Shown here one piece after another: positions 34,199 to 43,151 of a stretch of 64,000 bases of DNA. The stretch spans positions 62,001 through 126,000 of the forward strand of contig NZ_FOYS01000004.1 of NCBI RefSeq assembly GCF_900115785.1, written 5' to 3'. Below the pieces are notes generated by a model. It saw only the letters and a program-made list of their open reading frames with translations. It was not told the origin of the DNA and did no database searches. The DNA comes from Halogeometricum limi. Its GTDB lineage: Archaea; Halobacteriota; Halobacteria; Halobacteriales; Haloferacaceae. Position numbers and translations under genes: made by a program. Position 1 is the stretch's first letter, and each line of letters begins with the position of its first letter.

Positions 34199-34414
34199 GC
34201 CGGTGCGACTCGGGGAGGCGTGATAGCCGCTGGGGTTCTGGCCAGTTTGATGGGGAAGCCACGAGAGACCGTCGGCGGTGTCCGCGTCTCGCGGTGTCCG
34301 GCGCTGCCGTGCCGTGCTGAACAGTCAGGGTGCGTCGGTGCCTGCGACCGGTCCGACGCATCTTCCGAGACGAAGGGCTTCCACTTTATGCACGTCGTGG
34401 CCGTAGGCTGTTGT

Positions 34415-34834
34415 ATGATAGCACGGATTCTCGTCCCGATGGACGATTCGGAGATGGCGCAGCGAGCGCTCGAGTACGCTCTCGAGAACCATCCCGAGGC
34501 GGATATCACGGTCCTGCACGTCGCGGGCAACCCGTCACTGATGGCGGGCGCGGCCACGGCACTCGCTCTCGAGGAGAATCCGGAAGCGGCCGCCGAAGAG
34601 CACGCGAAGGTGGTATTCGAAGACGCCCGGGAACTCGCCGCCGAGCACGGTGTCGAGATTACCACCGAAGTTCAGATGGGCCACCCGGCCCGGGCGATTC
34701 TGAACAGAGCGGACGACTTCGACGCGGTCGTACTCGGGAGCCACAGCGGTTCGTTAGTCGACCGACTGGTCATCGGGAACATCGCGCAGAAGGTGGTCCG
34801 CCAGTCGCCGGTCCCGGTCGTCGTCGCCCGGTGA
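34415..34834 (+). CDS. Universal stress protein (UspA family)
   Basis: 139-aa single-domain USP. It starts with MIARILVPMDDSEMAQRALEYA and ends with the nucleotide-binding pattern VLGSHSGS...VIGNIAQKVVRQSPVPVVVV-like. The G-x2-G-x9-G(S/T) motif is slightly altered (GSHSG then IGN). USPs respond to stress, often binding ATP. The frame is open far upstream into antisense of the neighbouring gene; the ATG at 34415 is where family similarity begins. Confidence 0.88.
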   Translation: MIARILVPMDDSEMAQRALEYALENHPEADITVLHVAGNPSLMAGAATALALEENPEAAAEEHAKVVFEDARELAAEHGVEITTEVQMGHPARAILNRADDFDAVVLGSHSGSLVDRLVIGNIAQKVVRQSPVPVVVAR

Positions 34835-34950
34835 GCGGCGGCGAGGACGGTCGTCGGACAGCTCTGCCTCCCGTCAGGTACCGACTGTCTCCGCAGGGCG
34901 GCTAATAGTATATCTCCGTTGGAAGCGTCTCTCTAGACGAGTGAGCCGAA

Positions 34951-35319
34951 ATGACTTCGAGACGATACCTCGGATGGGCGGTCGGAATCGTCGCCGTCGT
35001 GGCCGCGTTCCTCCTCGGAACGACCGTCGCCTTCGGCGGGGGCACGACGGGCGGGTGGATGACTCCTGGTGGCTGGATGGCACCCGGAGGCTGGATGGGG
35101 ATGGGAATGGGGGCCTGGGGGTTCGGGATGCTGTTCGTCGGCCTCCTCTGGATGGCCCTCCTCGTCGGCGTCCCGGTGGCGTTCGGCTACTGGTACGTCA
35201 CGCGGCGCGACGAGACGAGAGCCGACCCGGCGATGGACGAACTCCGGAGCCAGTACGCTCGCGGCGAGATAGACGAAGGGGAGTACGAGTCGCGCCGACG
35301 GCGTCTGATGGGCCAGTAG
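34951..35319 (+). CDS. SHOCT-domain membrane protein with GGWM repeats
   Basis: 122 aa. A signal-like first helix (GWAVGIVAVVAAFLLGTTVAF) is followed by a Gly/Trp/Met-rich loop with three GGWM copies and MGMGMGAWGF. A second helix (MLFVGLLWMALLVGVPVAFGYWYV) precedes a C-terminal SHOCT motif, MDELRSQYARGEIDEGEYESRRRRL. SHOCT proteins are short, often oligomerising, with unknown roles. The Met-rich loop could contact metal ions (inference). A second SHOCT protein lies at 42669. Confidence 0.85.
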   Translation: MTSRRYLGWAVGIVAVVAAFLLGTTVAFGGGTTGGWMTPGGWMAPGGWMGMGMGAWGFGMLFVGLLWMALLVGVPVAFGYWYVTRRDETRADPAMDELRSQYARGEIDEGEYESRRRRLMGQ

Positions 35320-35382
35320 GCGACGTGCTGAACGTTCGCGGGTCCGCACACAGCTTTTAGGCTCGGCCGCAGACCCACGAGT

Positions 35383-35964
35383 ATGGCAGAGACACACGTC
35401 GTCGCCGTCTGCGGGAGTCTCAGGGAGCGAAGCTACACCAGACTCGCACTCGAACGCGCCCTCGAAGGCGTCCGGGAGGCGGGTGGTACCGGGGAGATTC
35501 TCGACTTGCGCACGTACGACCTCCCCGTGCTCGACGCCGACGAGGACGCGCAGGGCGACAGCGTCGAAGTCGTCGAGCGAATCCGCGAGGCAGACGCGTT
35601 GATACTCGGAACGCCCGTCTACCACGGGTCGTACTCGGGCGTGCTGAAGAACGCGCTGGACTACTGCGGGTTCGACGAGTTCGACGGGAAGACGGTCGGA
35701 CTCCTCGCCGTCGCGGGCGGCGGATTTCCGGTGACGGCGCTGGAACACCTCCGCTCGGTCTGCCGGGCGTTGAACGCGTGGGTGCTCCCCCATCAGGCCG
35801 CGTTGCCGCACGTCTCCTCGCAGTTCGACGCGGGCGCGTTGGCGAACGAGGGGCTAGAAAAGCGCGTGCACGTCCTCGGCCGCCGCGTCGTGGAGTACGC
35901 GAGCATCGAACCCGACCCGGCGACGTTCGAGGCGGGCGAGAACGTCGGCGCGAGTGGCAAGTAA
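35383..35964 (+). CDS. NADPH-dependent FMN reductase
   Basis: 193-aa flavodoxin-fold reductase. The FMN phosphate loop is at CGSLRERSYTRLALERAL (about 9-26) and the second flavin loop at LGTPVYHGSYSGVLKNALDYCG (about 78-99). It reduces FMN or azo/quinone compounds with NADPH. Length and both motifs are standard. The start is ATG 35383. No operon partner is obvious. Confidence 0.9.
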   Translation: MAETHVVAVCGSLRERSYTRLALERALEGVREAGGTGEILDLRTYDLPVLDADEDAQGDSVEVVERIREADALILGTPVYHGSYSGVLKNALDYCGFDEFDGKTVGLLAVAGGGFPVTALEHLRSVCRALNAWVLPHQAALPHVSSQFDAGALANEGLEKRVHVLGRRVVEYASIEPDPATFEAGENVGASGK

Positions 35965-36037
35965 GCGGTCCGACACCACGCCGCGACCCGGGGCGAATGG
36001 ACAATCGTTTTGACGTTCGCTCGCACCCGAACGAGAT

Positions 36038-36625
36038 ATGCACGCCATCACGAAGAGCGGGTGGATTGAGGTCATCACGGGGTCGATGTTCTCCGGGAAG
36101 ACGGAGGAACTCCTCCGTCGTCTGCGACGCGCCGAAATCGCGGGGCAGGAGGTGGCGGTGTTCAAACCCGCCGTCGACGACCGGTACGGTGAGACGACGG
36201 TGGGGTCGCACGCCGGCAGTCAGTGGGAGGCGCACGTCGTCCCCTCCGAGGGCGAGGAGATGTGGGAAGTCACGGAGAAACTGAACGGCGAGGACGTCGT
36301 CGCCATCGACGAGGCGAACTTCTTCTCCGCGGAACTCGTCGATATCTGCGAACACCTCGCCGCCGACGGCCGGCGCGTCCTCGTCTCGGGCACCGACCAG
36401 ACGTTCCGCGCGGAACCGTTCGAACCGCTCCCGCAACTGATGGCGCTCGCCGAGTACGTCGACAAACTGCAGGCAATCTGTACTGTCTGTGGCGAACCCG
36501 CGAGCCGAAACCAGCGACTCGTCGACGGCGAACCCGCGCACGCCGACGGCCCCACTATCGTCGTCGGCGCGGAGGAGTCCTACGAGGCCCGGTGTCGCAA
36601 CTGTCATACGCTCCGACGCGACTAG
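36038..36625 (+). CDS. tdk: Thymidine kinase
   Basis: 195-aa type II thymidine kinase of the dTMP salvage pathway. P-loop GSMFSGKTEELL (about 15-26), Walker B-like VVAIDEANFF (about 88-97) and a zinc lasso with cysteines in CTVCGEP and CRNCHT. Length and motif order match bacterial and haloarchaeal Tdk. The start is ATG 36038, and the next gene begins 10 bp after the stop. Confidence 0.95.
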   Translation: MHAITKSGWIEVITGSMFSGKTEELLRRLRRAEIAGQEVAVFKPAVDDRYGETTVGSHAGSQWEAHVVPSEGEEMWEVTEKLNGEDVVAIDEANFFSAELVDICEHLAADGRRVLVSGTDQTFRAEPFEPLPQLMALAEYVDKLQAICTVCGEPASRNQRLVDGEPAHADGPTIVVGAEESYEARCRNCHTLRRD

Positions 36626-36635
36626 TCTAGACGAC

Positions 36636-37238
36636 GTGACCACCTGGGTAGAGAATCCGGAAGGCGGGCGCGAACGCGGCCCGCGCGGCATCGTTCGAGC
36701 GTGGGTCGAAGTGCTCGTTCGCCCCCGGCGGTTCTTCGAGAACGGCGTCGCCCCCGGCGACCAAGCGCCCGGACTCGTGTTCGCCATCGTCGTCGCCGTC
36801 GCGTACACGACGGGACTGTTCGCGACGACGCCCGCACGAATCCCGTCGCTCGCCGGCGGGCCGGGCGTCTCCGCCCTCGTCGCACTCGCGGCCGTCGCCC
36901 TCCTCCTCGCGCCGGCGACGTTACATCTCACCGCCGCGATACAGACCGTTCTGCTCGTGCTCACCGTCCGCTCCCGCGGCGGTATCAGCGAGACGGTGCA
37001 GGTCCTCGCGTACGCGTCGGCGCCGTGCGTCCTCGCGGGACTCCCGATTCCGGAACTCCGCGCCGTCTGCGCGCTCTACGGGGCGATACTCCTCTTCGTC
37101 GGCCTGAGCGAACGGCACGGCGTGAGCGTCCCGCACGCCGCCGTCGCCGGCGGCGTCCCCGCGGCGTTGCTGTTCGGGTACGTCTTCGGCGGGTTCGAGG
37201 CGATGCAGTCGCTCCTCCGCGGCGCGGGACTCCTCTGA
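36636..37238 (+). CDS. YIP1-family membrane protein
   Basis: 200-aa membrane protein with about five helices. The entry pattern WVEVLVRPRRFFENGVAPGDQAPGLVFAI is typical of Yip1-domain proteins, followed by TAAIQTVLLVLT and SETVQVLAYASAPCVLAGLPIP. Role in archaea unknown. GTG at 36636 is chosen, 10 bp after the thymidine kinase stop; the open frame upstream only overlaps tdk. Confidence 0.8.
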   Translation: MTTWVENPEGGRERGPRGIVRAWVEVLVRPRRFFENGVAPGDQAPGLVFAIVVAVAYTTGLFATTPARIPSLAGGPGVSALVALAAVALLLAPATLHLTAAIQTVLLVLTVRSRGGISETVQVLAYASAPCVLAGLPIPELRAVCALYGAILLFVGLSERHGVSVPHAAVAGGVPAALLFGYVFGGFEAMQSLLRGAGLL

Positions 37239-37391
37239 CGCTCGACGCCGGGCGGAATATGTGTAGTCAGATGTCAGTTCCGGCGTCCCGTCGGCGAATC
37301 CGTCGGAAAAACGGAGGAACGACGGGGAGACGGGGTCGTTTCCGAGAGTGATTCGACAAGGGTTTTAGTCCCGGGTCGTTTGTTGCACGCA

Positions 37392-39545
37392 ATGGATTGG
37401 ATTACGCACGACGAAGACGTTTGGTTCGAGTTTCGAGGGAATTCCCCTCATCAGCTGACGCCGGGGCGCTACTACAAGGGTGAAGTCGACGGGTTCGCGG
37501 AGTTCGGTGTGTTCGTCGACCTCGCACCGGGCGTGACGGGACTGCTGCACCGCAGCGAATTGGACCGCCGCTTGGAGAGTCTCGACTGGGACGCGGGCGA
37601 CACCGTGTTCGTTCAGGTGAAGAACATCCGCGACAACGGGAACATCGACCTCGGCTGGTCCATCCGCCAGACCGAACGCGAGTTCCGCGGGTCGAAGGTT
37701 CACGACCCGGACGGCGACGACGACGGCAAACCCGTCGAGAAGTCCGACGACGACGACTCCGGCCCGGTGAAGAAGAAGCCGAAGGGGATGTCCACGAAGT
37801 CCAAAGAGCGCAACGGCGAGAGCCAGACGACGGCCGACGACACGGAAGACGAGGCCGACCACGACGAAGCCGATTCGGAAGTCGCCGCCGCCGCGGCGTC
37901 GGAAGCGACCACCGACGACCATCAAGCGGCCGAGACGGAGTCTGCGGAGTCTGACGCGACCGACTTCGACGAGAGCGAGGACGGTGCGTCCGACGAGGAG
38001 CGATTCACGCTCGTCACCGTCGACAGTCTCGGTGACCGCGTCGGCGAGGAAATCCGCCTCGAAGGCGAAGTCGTCAGCACGCGACAGACCGGCGGCCCGA
38101 CCATCTTCGAGATTCGCGACGAGACGGGCGTCGTCGACTGCGCGGCGTTCGTCGAAGCCGGCGTCCGCGCGTACCCCGACATCGGTGAGGGCGACGTCGT
38201 TCGCCTCGACGGCGAAGTCGAACTGCGACGCGACGAACTCCAGGTCGAGACCGAAGAACTGGTCGCCCTCGACGGCGACGAGAAGCAGGCCGTCTTCCAG
38301 CGTCTCGAAGACGCACTCGCCGCGAAGGCCCGGCCCGAGACGGTCGAACCGCTGGCCGACCACGCGCCCGTCGAAGCCGTCGTCGAGCAACTCCGCGACG
38401 CCGCGGAGGTTCTCAACCGCGCCATCCTCGAATCGCGACCCATCGTCGTCCGCCACCCCGCGACGGCCGACGGCTACGTCGCCGGTGCCGCCGTCGAACG
38501 CGCCGTCCTCCCGCGCATCCGCGACGAGCACGAACGCGCCGACGCCGAGTACCACTACTTCACCCGCCGACCGCTCGACGACCCCGTCTACGGCATGGAC
38601 GCGGCGACGAACGACGTGACGCGGATGCTGCAGGACAACGAGCGACACGACGAGAAACTACCGCTCGTCCTCCTCATCGGCGTCGGCGCGACGGCCGAGT
38701 CGCTGGACGGTCTCGGTCTCCTCGACGTCTACGGCGCGAAGCGCGTCGTCGTCGACGCCGCCACCGCGGACGAGGAAGTCGCCGACGCGGCCGACGTCGT
38801 CGTCAACCCCGGACTCGCCGGCGCAGACGCCGCCGACCTGTCGACGGGCGCGCTGGGTGCGAACCTCGCCGCCGCCCTCGACACGGACGTGCGCGACGAC
38901 GTGGCCCACCTCCCCGCCGTCAGCTACTGGGAGGGGACGCCCGAGGCGTACGTGACGCTCGCCGAAGAGGCCGGCTACGACGCCGACCGGACGCGCGAAC
39001 TCCGCGAGGCCATCGCGCTCGAAGCCTACTACCAGTCCTACGAGGACAAGCGCGAACTCATCACGGACCTGCTGTTCGACGACGGCGTCTCTGCCGGTGC
39101 ACAGCGCGCCGGCGGCGACGCCGTCGAGGGCAACCTCGCCGGCCACATCGCCGAGCAGTTCCGCATCAAACTCGACACGGAAGTCGAGACGGCGCAGGCG
39201 AACCTCGACGTGCGCGAGGAGGGCGACGTGACCGTCGCCGTCTTGGACGCCGACGCCTACACCCACCGCTTCGACTTCCCGCCCACGTCGCTTCTCGTCG
39301 ACGAACTCCACCGTCGCAACCGCGAGGGCGACAACTACGTCACCGTCGCCACCTCGATGGACGAACTGTTCGTCCGCGCGACGGGCGACGTCGACATCCG
39401 CGAAATCGCCGCCGCGGCGCGCGAAGCCGTCCCCGAGGGCGGCGTCACCGCCATCGCCGTGCGCGACAACCGCATCGAGTTCCTCTCCGGCGCCCGCGAC
39501 GCCGTCGTCGACGCCGTCATCGACGCCGCCGTCGACCAGTTCTGA
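37392..39545 (+). CDS. S1/OB-fold and DHH-domain protein (RecJ-like)
   Basis: 717-aa haloarchaeal RecJ-related protein. Order: S1 RNA-binding domain (about 15-75, GRYYKGEVDGFAEFGVFVDL), acidic low-complexity linker (about 105-200), OB-fold nucleic acid domain (about 205-300, LEGEVVSTRQTGGPTIFEI), DHH-like phosphoesterase core, and a C-terminal DHHA1-type end. The DHH core looks degenerate: the classical DxDxxGS is replaced by VVRHPATADGYVAGAA, so nuclease activity is uncertain. ATG 37392 is chosen over a TTG at 37380. It may act in replication or repair with GINS/MCM, as archaeal RecJ-like proteins do; that role is general family knowledge. Confidence 0.85.
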   Translation: MDWITHDEDVWFEFRGNSPHQLTPGRYYKGEVDGFAEFGVFVDLAPGVTGLLHRSELDRRLESLDWDAGDTVFVQVKNIRDNGNIDLGWSIRQTEREFRGSKVHDPDGDDDGKPVEKSDDDDSGPVKKKPKGMSTKSKERNGESQTTADDTEDEADHDEADSEVAAAAASEATTDDHQAAETESAESDATDFDESEDGASDEERFTLVTVDSLGDRVGEEIRLEGEVVSTRQTGGPTIFEIRDETGVVDCAAFVEAGVRAYPDIGEGDVVRLDGEVELRRDELQVETEELVALDGDEKQAVFQRLEDALAAKARPETVEPLADHAPVEAVVEQLRDAAEVLNRAILESRPIVVRHPATADGYVAGAAVERAVLPRIRDEHERADAEYHYFTRRPLDDPVYGMDAATNDVTRMLQDNERHDEKLPLVLLIGVGATAESLDGLGLLDVYGAKRVVVDAATADEEVADAADVVVNPGLAGADAADLSTGALGANLAAALDTDVRDDVAHLPAVSYWEGTPEAYVTLAEEAGYDADRTRELREAIALEAYYQSYEDKRELITDLLFDDGVSAGAQRAGGDAVEGNLAGHIAEQFRIKLDTEVETAQANLDVREEGDVTVAVLDADAYTHRFDFPPTSLLVDELHRRNREGDNYVTVATSMDELFVRATGDVDIREIAAAAREAVPEGGVTAIAVRDNRIEFLSGARDAVVDAVIDAAVDQF

Positions 39546-39633
39546 GCGGTTCTCTCTCGACGCGCTCTTCTCTCTGTTCTTTCGACGCCCGCGAGCGACA
39601 CCCTTAACCCCGAAACGGCGCGATTGAGACCCA

Positions 39634-39681
39634 ATGAGTTCCTTCGTTCACCTGTCGGTCCCGGCGGTGGTGGTGCCGTGA
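39634..39681 (+). CDS. Possible 15-codon upstream ORF before elp3
   Basis: ATG at 39634 encodes MSSFVHLSVPAVVVP and its TGA overlaps the GTG start of elp3 (GTGA). A TATA-like cttaac near 39603-39608 lies about 28 nt before this ATG, so the mRNA could be leaderless for the small ORF and elp3 translated by coupling. Confidence 0.3.
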   Translation: MSSFVHLSVPAVVVP

Positions 39682-41360
39682 GCACCGACGCCGACGCCGA
39701 CGCCGAGACGAACCCGGACGACCCGACGGAGACGGACGCGTTCCGCCGCACCTGCGAGTCGCTGGTCGAGCGGATTCTCGACGGCGAGGTGGGCCGCGAC
39801 GACCTGGAGTCCGCGAAGCTGAACGCCTGCTCGGAGCACTCCTCGCCGAAGGTGCCGAAGAACGCCGAGATTCTCCAGTACGCGCCGAAGAGTCGGCGCG
39901 ACGAGGTCAAAGAGGTGGTCCGCCGCAAGCCCGTCCGAACCGCGTCGGGCGTCTCGCCCGTCGCCATCATGACCTCCCCGCACATGTGCCCGCACGGGAA
40001 GTGTCTGTACTGCCCCGGCGGCCCGGCCTCCGAGTTCTCCTCCTCGCAGTCGTACACGGGTCACGAACCCGCCGCCGCCCGCGGCGTCCAGAACGACTAC
40101 GACCCGTACGGACAGGTCACGCTCCGCCTCGAACAACTCCGCCACATCGGTCACCCCGTCGACAAAGTCGAACTCATCCTGATGGGCGGGACGATGACCG
40201 CGCGGAGTCACGACTACCAGGAGTGGTTCGTCAAGCGCGCACTGGAGGCGATGAACGACTACGACCTCGACTCGGAACCCCAACCCGCCGAGGACCAGTC
40301 GTTCAAGCCCGACCCCGAGGACGTGGAGTTCCGCTACCTCGAAGACGTCATCGCGGAGAACGAGACGGCCGACATCAGGAACATCGGGACGACGTTCGAG
40401 ACGAAGCCCGACTGGTGCGACCCCGAACAGATAGACCGGATGCTCGACCTCGGAGCGACGAAAGTGGAGGTGGGCGTCCAGACCACCTACGAGCGAATCA
40501 ACCGCGACATGCACCGCGGCCACGGCGTCCAGGCCTCCATCGACGCGAACCGTCGCCTCCGCGACTCGGCGTTCAAGGTGGGCTTTCACATGATGCCCGG
40601 CCAACCCGGGATGACCAAGGAGATGTGCGTGGAGGACTTCCGGCAGTTGTTCGAGAACTCGGACTGGCGGCCCGACTACTTGAAAATATACCCGACGCTC
40701 GTCGTCCGCGACACCATCACCTACGACATGTGGCGGCGCGAGGAGTACGACCCGCTCGACAACGAGGAAGCCGCCGACGTGGTGGCCGAGGTGATGGGGA
40801 TGATTCCGAAGTACACGCGCCTGCAACGCGTCCAGCGTGACATCCCCGCGGACTTCATCGACGCGGGCGTCTGGAAGTCGAACCTCCGGCAACTGGCCGA
40901 GCAACGCGCCGAAGAGAGGGGTATCGAAGTGAACGACGTCCGCGCCCGCGAGGTGGGCATGAACGACGCCGACCCGGACCCGGAACGCGTCGAACTGCAG
41001 GTGGAGACGTACGAGGCCGCCGAGGGGACCGAACACTTCATGTCGTTCGAGGACCCCGCGGAGAACCTCCTCATCGGGTTCTGTCGCCTCCGGTTCCCGC
41101 ACGACCCCGTCCGCAGAGAACTCCAGAACGCCGCGCTCGTCCGCGAACTCCACGTCTACGGCTCCGAAGTCGGACTCGGCGGCGAGGGCGACTGGCAGCA
41201 CAAGGGCTACGGCCGTCGCCTCCTCGAACACGCCGAATCGATGGCTCGCGACGCCGGCTACGACAAGGTGAGCGTCATCTCGGGTATCGGCGTCCGCGAG
41301 TACTACAAGAACAAACTCGGCTACCATCAGGACGGTCCGTACGTCTCGAAGCGATTCTGA
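39678..41360 (+). CDS. elp3: Elp3: tRNA uridine-34 carboxymethylation enzyme (radical SAM/GNAT)
   Basis: 560-aa archaeal Elp3, which uses acetyl-CoA and radical SAM chemistry to add a carboxymethyl-type group at C5 of wobble uridine. The radical SAM cluster cysteines are in CPHGKCLYCPGG (about 101-112), MGGTMTAR lies next to the SAM site, and ETKPDWC and GATKVEVGVQTTYE follow. The C-terminal GNAT domain has WQHKGYGRRLLEHAE and ends in YYKNKLGYHQDGPYVSK. GTG 39678 is chosen because the 18 codons before it are not family-like. Confidence 0.95.
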   Translation: MSTDADADAETNPDDPTETDAFRRTCESLVERILDGEVGRDDLESAKLNACSEHSSPKVPKNAEILQYAPKSRRDEVKEVVRRKPVRTASGVSPVAIMTSPHMCPHGKCLYCPGGPASEFSSSQSYTGHEPAAARGVQNDYDPYGQVTLRLEQLRHIGHPVDKVELILMGGTMTARSHDYQEWFVKRALEAMNDYDLDSEPQPAEDQSFKPDPEDVEFRYLEDVIAENETADIRNIGTTFETKPDWCDPEQIDRMLDLGATKVEVGVQTTYERINRDMHRGHGVQASIDANRRLRDSAFKVGFHMMPGQPGMTKEMCVEDFRQLFENSDWRPDYLKIYPTLVVRDTITYDMWRREEYDPLDNEEAADVVAEVMGMIPKYTRLQRVQRDIPADFIDAGVWKSNLRQLAEQRAEERGIEVNDVRAREVGMNDADPDPERVELQVETYEAAEGTEHFMSFEDPAENLLIGFCRLRFPHDPVRRELQNAALVRELHVYGSEVGLGGEGDWQHKGYGRRLLEHAESMARDAGYDKVSVISGIGVREYYKNKLGYHQDGPYVSKRF

Positions 41361-41375
41361 GAGCGGTAGTCGTCG

Positions 41376-41432
41376 TGCGGCGCGGTACGGTGCGGTGGCG
41401 GTGCGGTACGGCGCGGTGCGGTGCGGTGTTTT
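41376..41432 (+). repeat. Short GGTGCGG/GGTACGG degenerate repeats
   Basis: A run of ggtgcgg, ggtacgg and gcgcgg units (about 57 bp) after the elp3 stop, followed by ttttt. It is simple G-rich sequence and may be part of the elp3 termination zone. Confidence 0.6.
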
Positions 41433-41441
41433 TCCTCCAGG

Positions 41442-41476
41442 TTTTGCGGGGGCGAGCGGAGCGAGCCCCCGGAAAA
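41442..41476. repeat. Long imperfect inverted repeat between elp3 and DUF2891 gene
   Basis: tttt-g-cgggggc on the left pairs with gcccccg-g-aaaa on the right around an 11-nt loop gagcggagcga (one G-G mismatch). It could form a strong hairpin; possible terminator or dispersed haloarchaeal repeat. Confidence 0.6.
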
Positions 41477-41526
41477 AGTGGAATACCACCGCTCGAACTA
41501 AGTTCGGGCTGTCGAAACTCACGCGA

Positions 41527-42600
41527 ATGAACGACGTGACGGTGGACGTGACGGCGGCCCTCGCCGGGCGGAGAGACTGGTCGGACCCCGAACTGGCGGG
41601 GCGACTCGCACACCACCCGCTCGAAGCACTGGAGACGGAGTACCCCCACTACGTCCGCGAGGTGAACTCGCCGGACGGCGTCGTCCGCCCGCGAGAGAGA
41701 AATCCCGTGTTCTACGGCTGTTACGACTGGCACTCGGCGGTCCACAGCCACTGGACGCTCGTCCGCCAACTCCGACTGTTCGACGACCACCCGAGTCGGA
41801 CCGAAATCGTCCGGAGTATCGACGCGCGACTGACGCCCGAGAACGTCGCCACCGAAGTCGAGTGGTTCGAGGAGCATCCGACGTTCGAGAAGCCGTACGG
41901 GTGGGCGTGGCTCCTCCACTTCGACGCGGAACTGTCGCTGTGGGAGGGCGGACGCGCCGACGAGTGGCGGACGACGCTCGCCCCACTCGCGGAGACGGTC
42001 CGGACGCTCGTCGACGAGCGGTTTCTCGCGCAGGACCGGCCGTTCCGCGTGGGGACGCACGGCAACTCCGCGTTCGCCCTGCACTGTCTGCACGACTACG
42101 CGAGAACGACCGGAGACGACGCACTCGAACGCGCCGTCGCGGAGACGGCAGTCGCGTTCTACGCGGACGACGAGTCGTACCCCGTGGCGTACGAGCCACT
42201 CGGCTGGGACTTTCTGTCGCCGTCGCTGGTGGAGGCGGACCTGATGCGACGCGTGTACGACGGTGAGGCGTTTCGCGAGTGGGCCGACCGGTTCTTCCCC
42301 GACGTGCGGACGGACCCGCACGCGTCGCTCTTGGACCCCGTCGGCGTCGACGCGGACCCCGAGGAGGGCGTCGCTCTCCATCTGGTCGGACTGAACGTCT
42401 CGAAGGCGTGGGCGCTTTCGGACGTGGCGACGGCCCTCGGCGACCACGAGTACGCCGGGCCGTTCGAAGAGAGCGCGCAGCGACACGCCGAATGCGGCCT
42501 CGAACAGGCGTTCACCGACGACTACGCCGGGTCGCACTGGCTGTCGTCGTTCGTGCTCTACCTCCTCTCGCGAGGGGAGGGCGGTATCGCGTCCGCCTGA
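41527..42600 (+). CDS. DUF2891 family protein
   Basis: 357-aa protein of the DUF2891 family, thought to have an alpha/alpha-barrel fold like glycoside-processing enzymes. Visible family patterns: NPVFYGCYDWHSAVHSHW, KPYGWAWLLHF, YEPLGWDFLSPSLVEADLM and a C-terminal AGSHWLSSFVLYLL. There is no signal peptide. Enzymatic role unknown. The ATG at 41527 is used; the upstream open frame runs only through the GC-rich repeats. Confidence 0.85.
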   Translation: MNDVTVDVTAALAGRRDWSDPELAGRLAHHPLEALETEYPHYVREVNSPDGVVRPRERNPVFYGCYDWHSAVHSHWTLVRQLRLFDDHPSRTEIVRSIDARLTPENVATEVEWFEEHPTFEKPYGWAWLLHFDAELSLWEGGRADEWRTTLAPLAETVRTLVDERFLAQDRPFRVGTHGNSAFALHCLHDYARTTGDDALERAVAETAVAFYADDESYPVAYEPLGWDFLSPSLVEADLMRRVYDGEAFREWADRFFPDVRTDPHASLLDPVGVDADPEEGVALHLVGLNVSKAWALSDVATALGDHEYAGPFEESAQRHAECGLEQAFTDDYAGSHWLSSFVLYLLSRGEGGIASA

Positions 42601-42668
42601 GACCGAAGACACCCCGCCCCCGCGACACGACGAACGGAACTTATGGTTCGCTGACGAGACGTGCGGGT

Positions 42669-43025
42669 ATGGTCTCGTTGCGAAGTCGTCCGCGGGTCGT
42701 CGCCGCGGCACTCGTCCTCTTCACTACCGGCGTCGCGTTCCTCCTTTCGGGCGGACTCGTCCTCGGTGCCGGCTTCTGTGTGCTCGCCGTCGTCCTCGCT
42801 CGCGCCGCACCGCGCGACGCCGAGTCGCCCGAACCGAACGAGGTTCCGCCCGAGACGTCTGACACCGCCCTCGCGACGCTCCGGACCCGCTACGCCCGCG
42901 GCGAACTCTCCGAGGAACAGTTCGAGGCGAAACTGGAACGACTCGTCGACGTCGAGACGCTCGAAGACGTCGAAGAGAGCGTGGAACGACGGCGCGAGAG
43001 AGAGCGAGCGTCCGAACGCGAGTGA
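42669..43025 (+). CDS. SHOCT-domain membrane protein
   Basis: 118 aa. Two closely spaced hydrophobic helices (about 10-45: VVAAALVLFTTGVAFLL and GLVLGAGFCVLAVVLA) precede a C-terminal SHOCT motif, LATLRTRYARGELSEEQFEAKLERL, and a charged tail. It is the same type as the protein at 34951 but without its GGWM loop. Role unknown. Confidence 0.8.
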   Translation: MVSLRSRPRVVAAALVLFTTGVAFLLSGGLVLGAGFCVLAVVLARAAPRDAESPEPNEVPPETSDTALATLRTRYARGELSEEQFEAKLERLVDVETLEDVEESVERRRERERASERE

Positions 43026-43151
43026 GTCGCCTCCCGGCGGCCACGTATCAAATCTGATTTCTCTCAGGAGAACTTATGTGTCGGTGCCGTCGTCTGTTCG
43101 ACGACGCATGACCAGTCGCGTACCGAACGAAGCTCTCAGTCGACGGACGAG

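Noticed and set aside
39648-41522. Long minus-strand open frame opposite elp3 (624 codons)
   Set aside because: It is a high-GC shadow of Elp3: the plus strand has clear family motifs and the minus product is low-complexity His/Val/Leu-rich.
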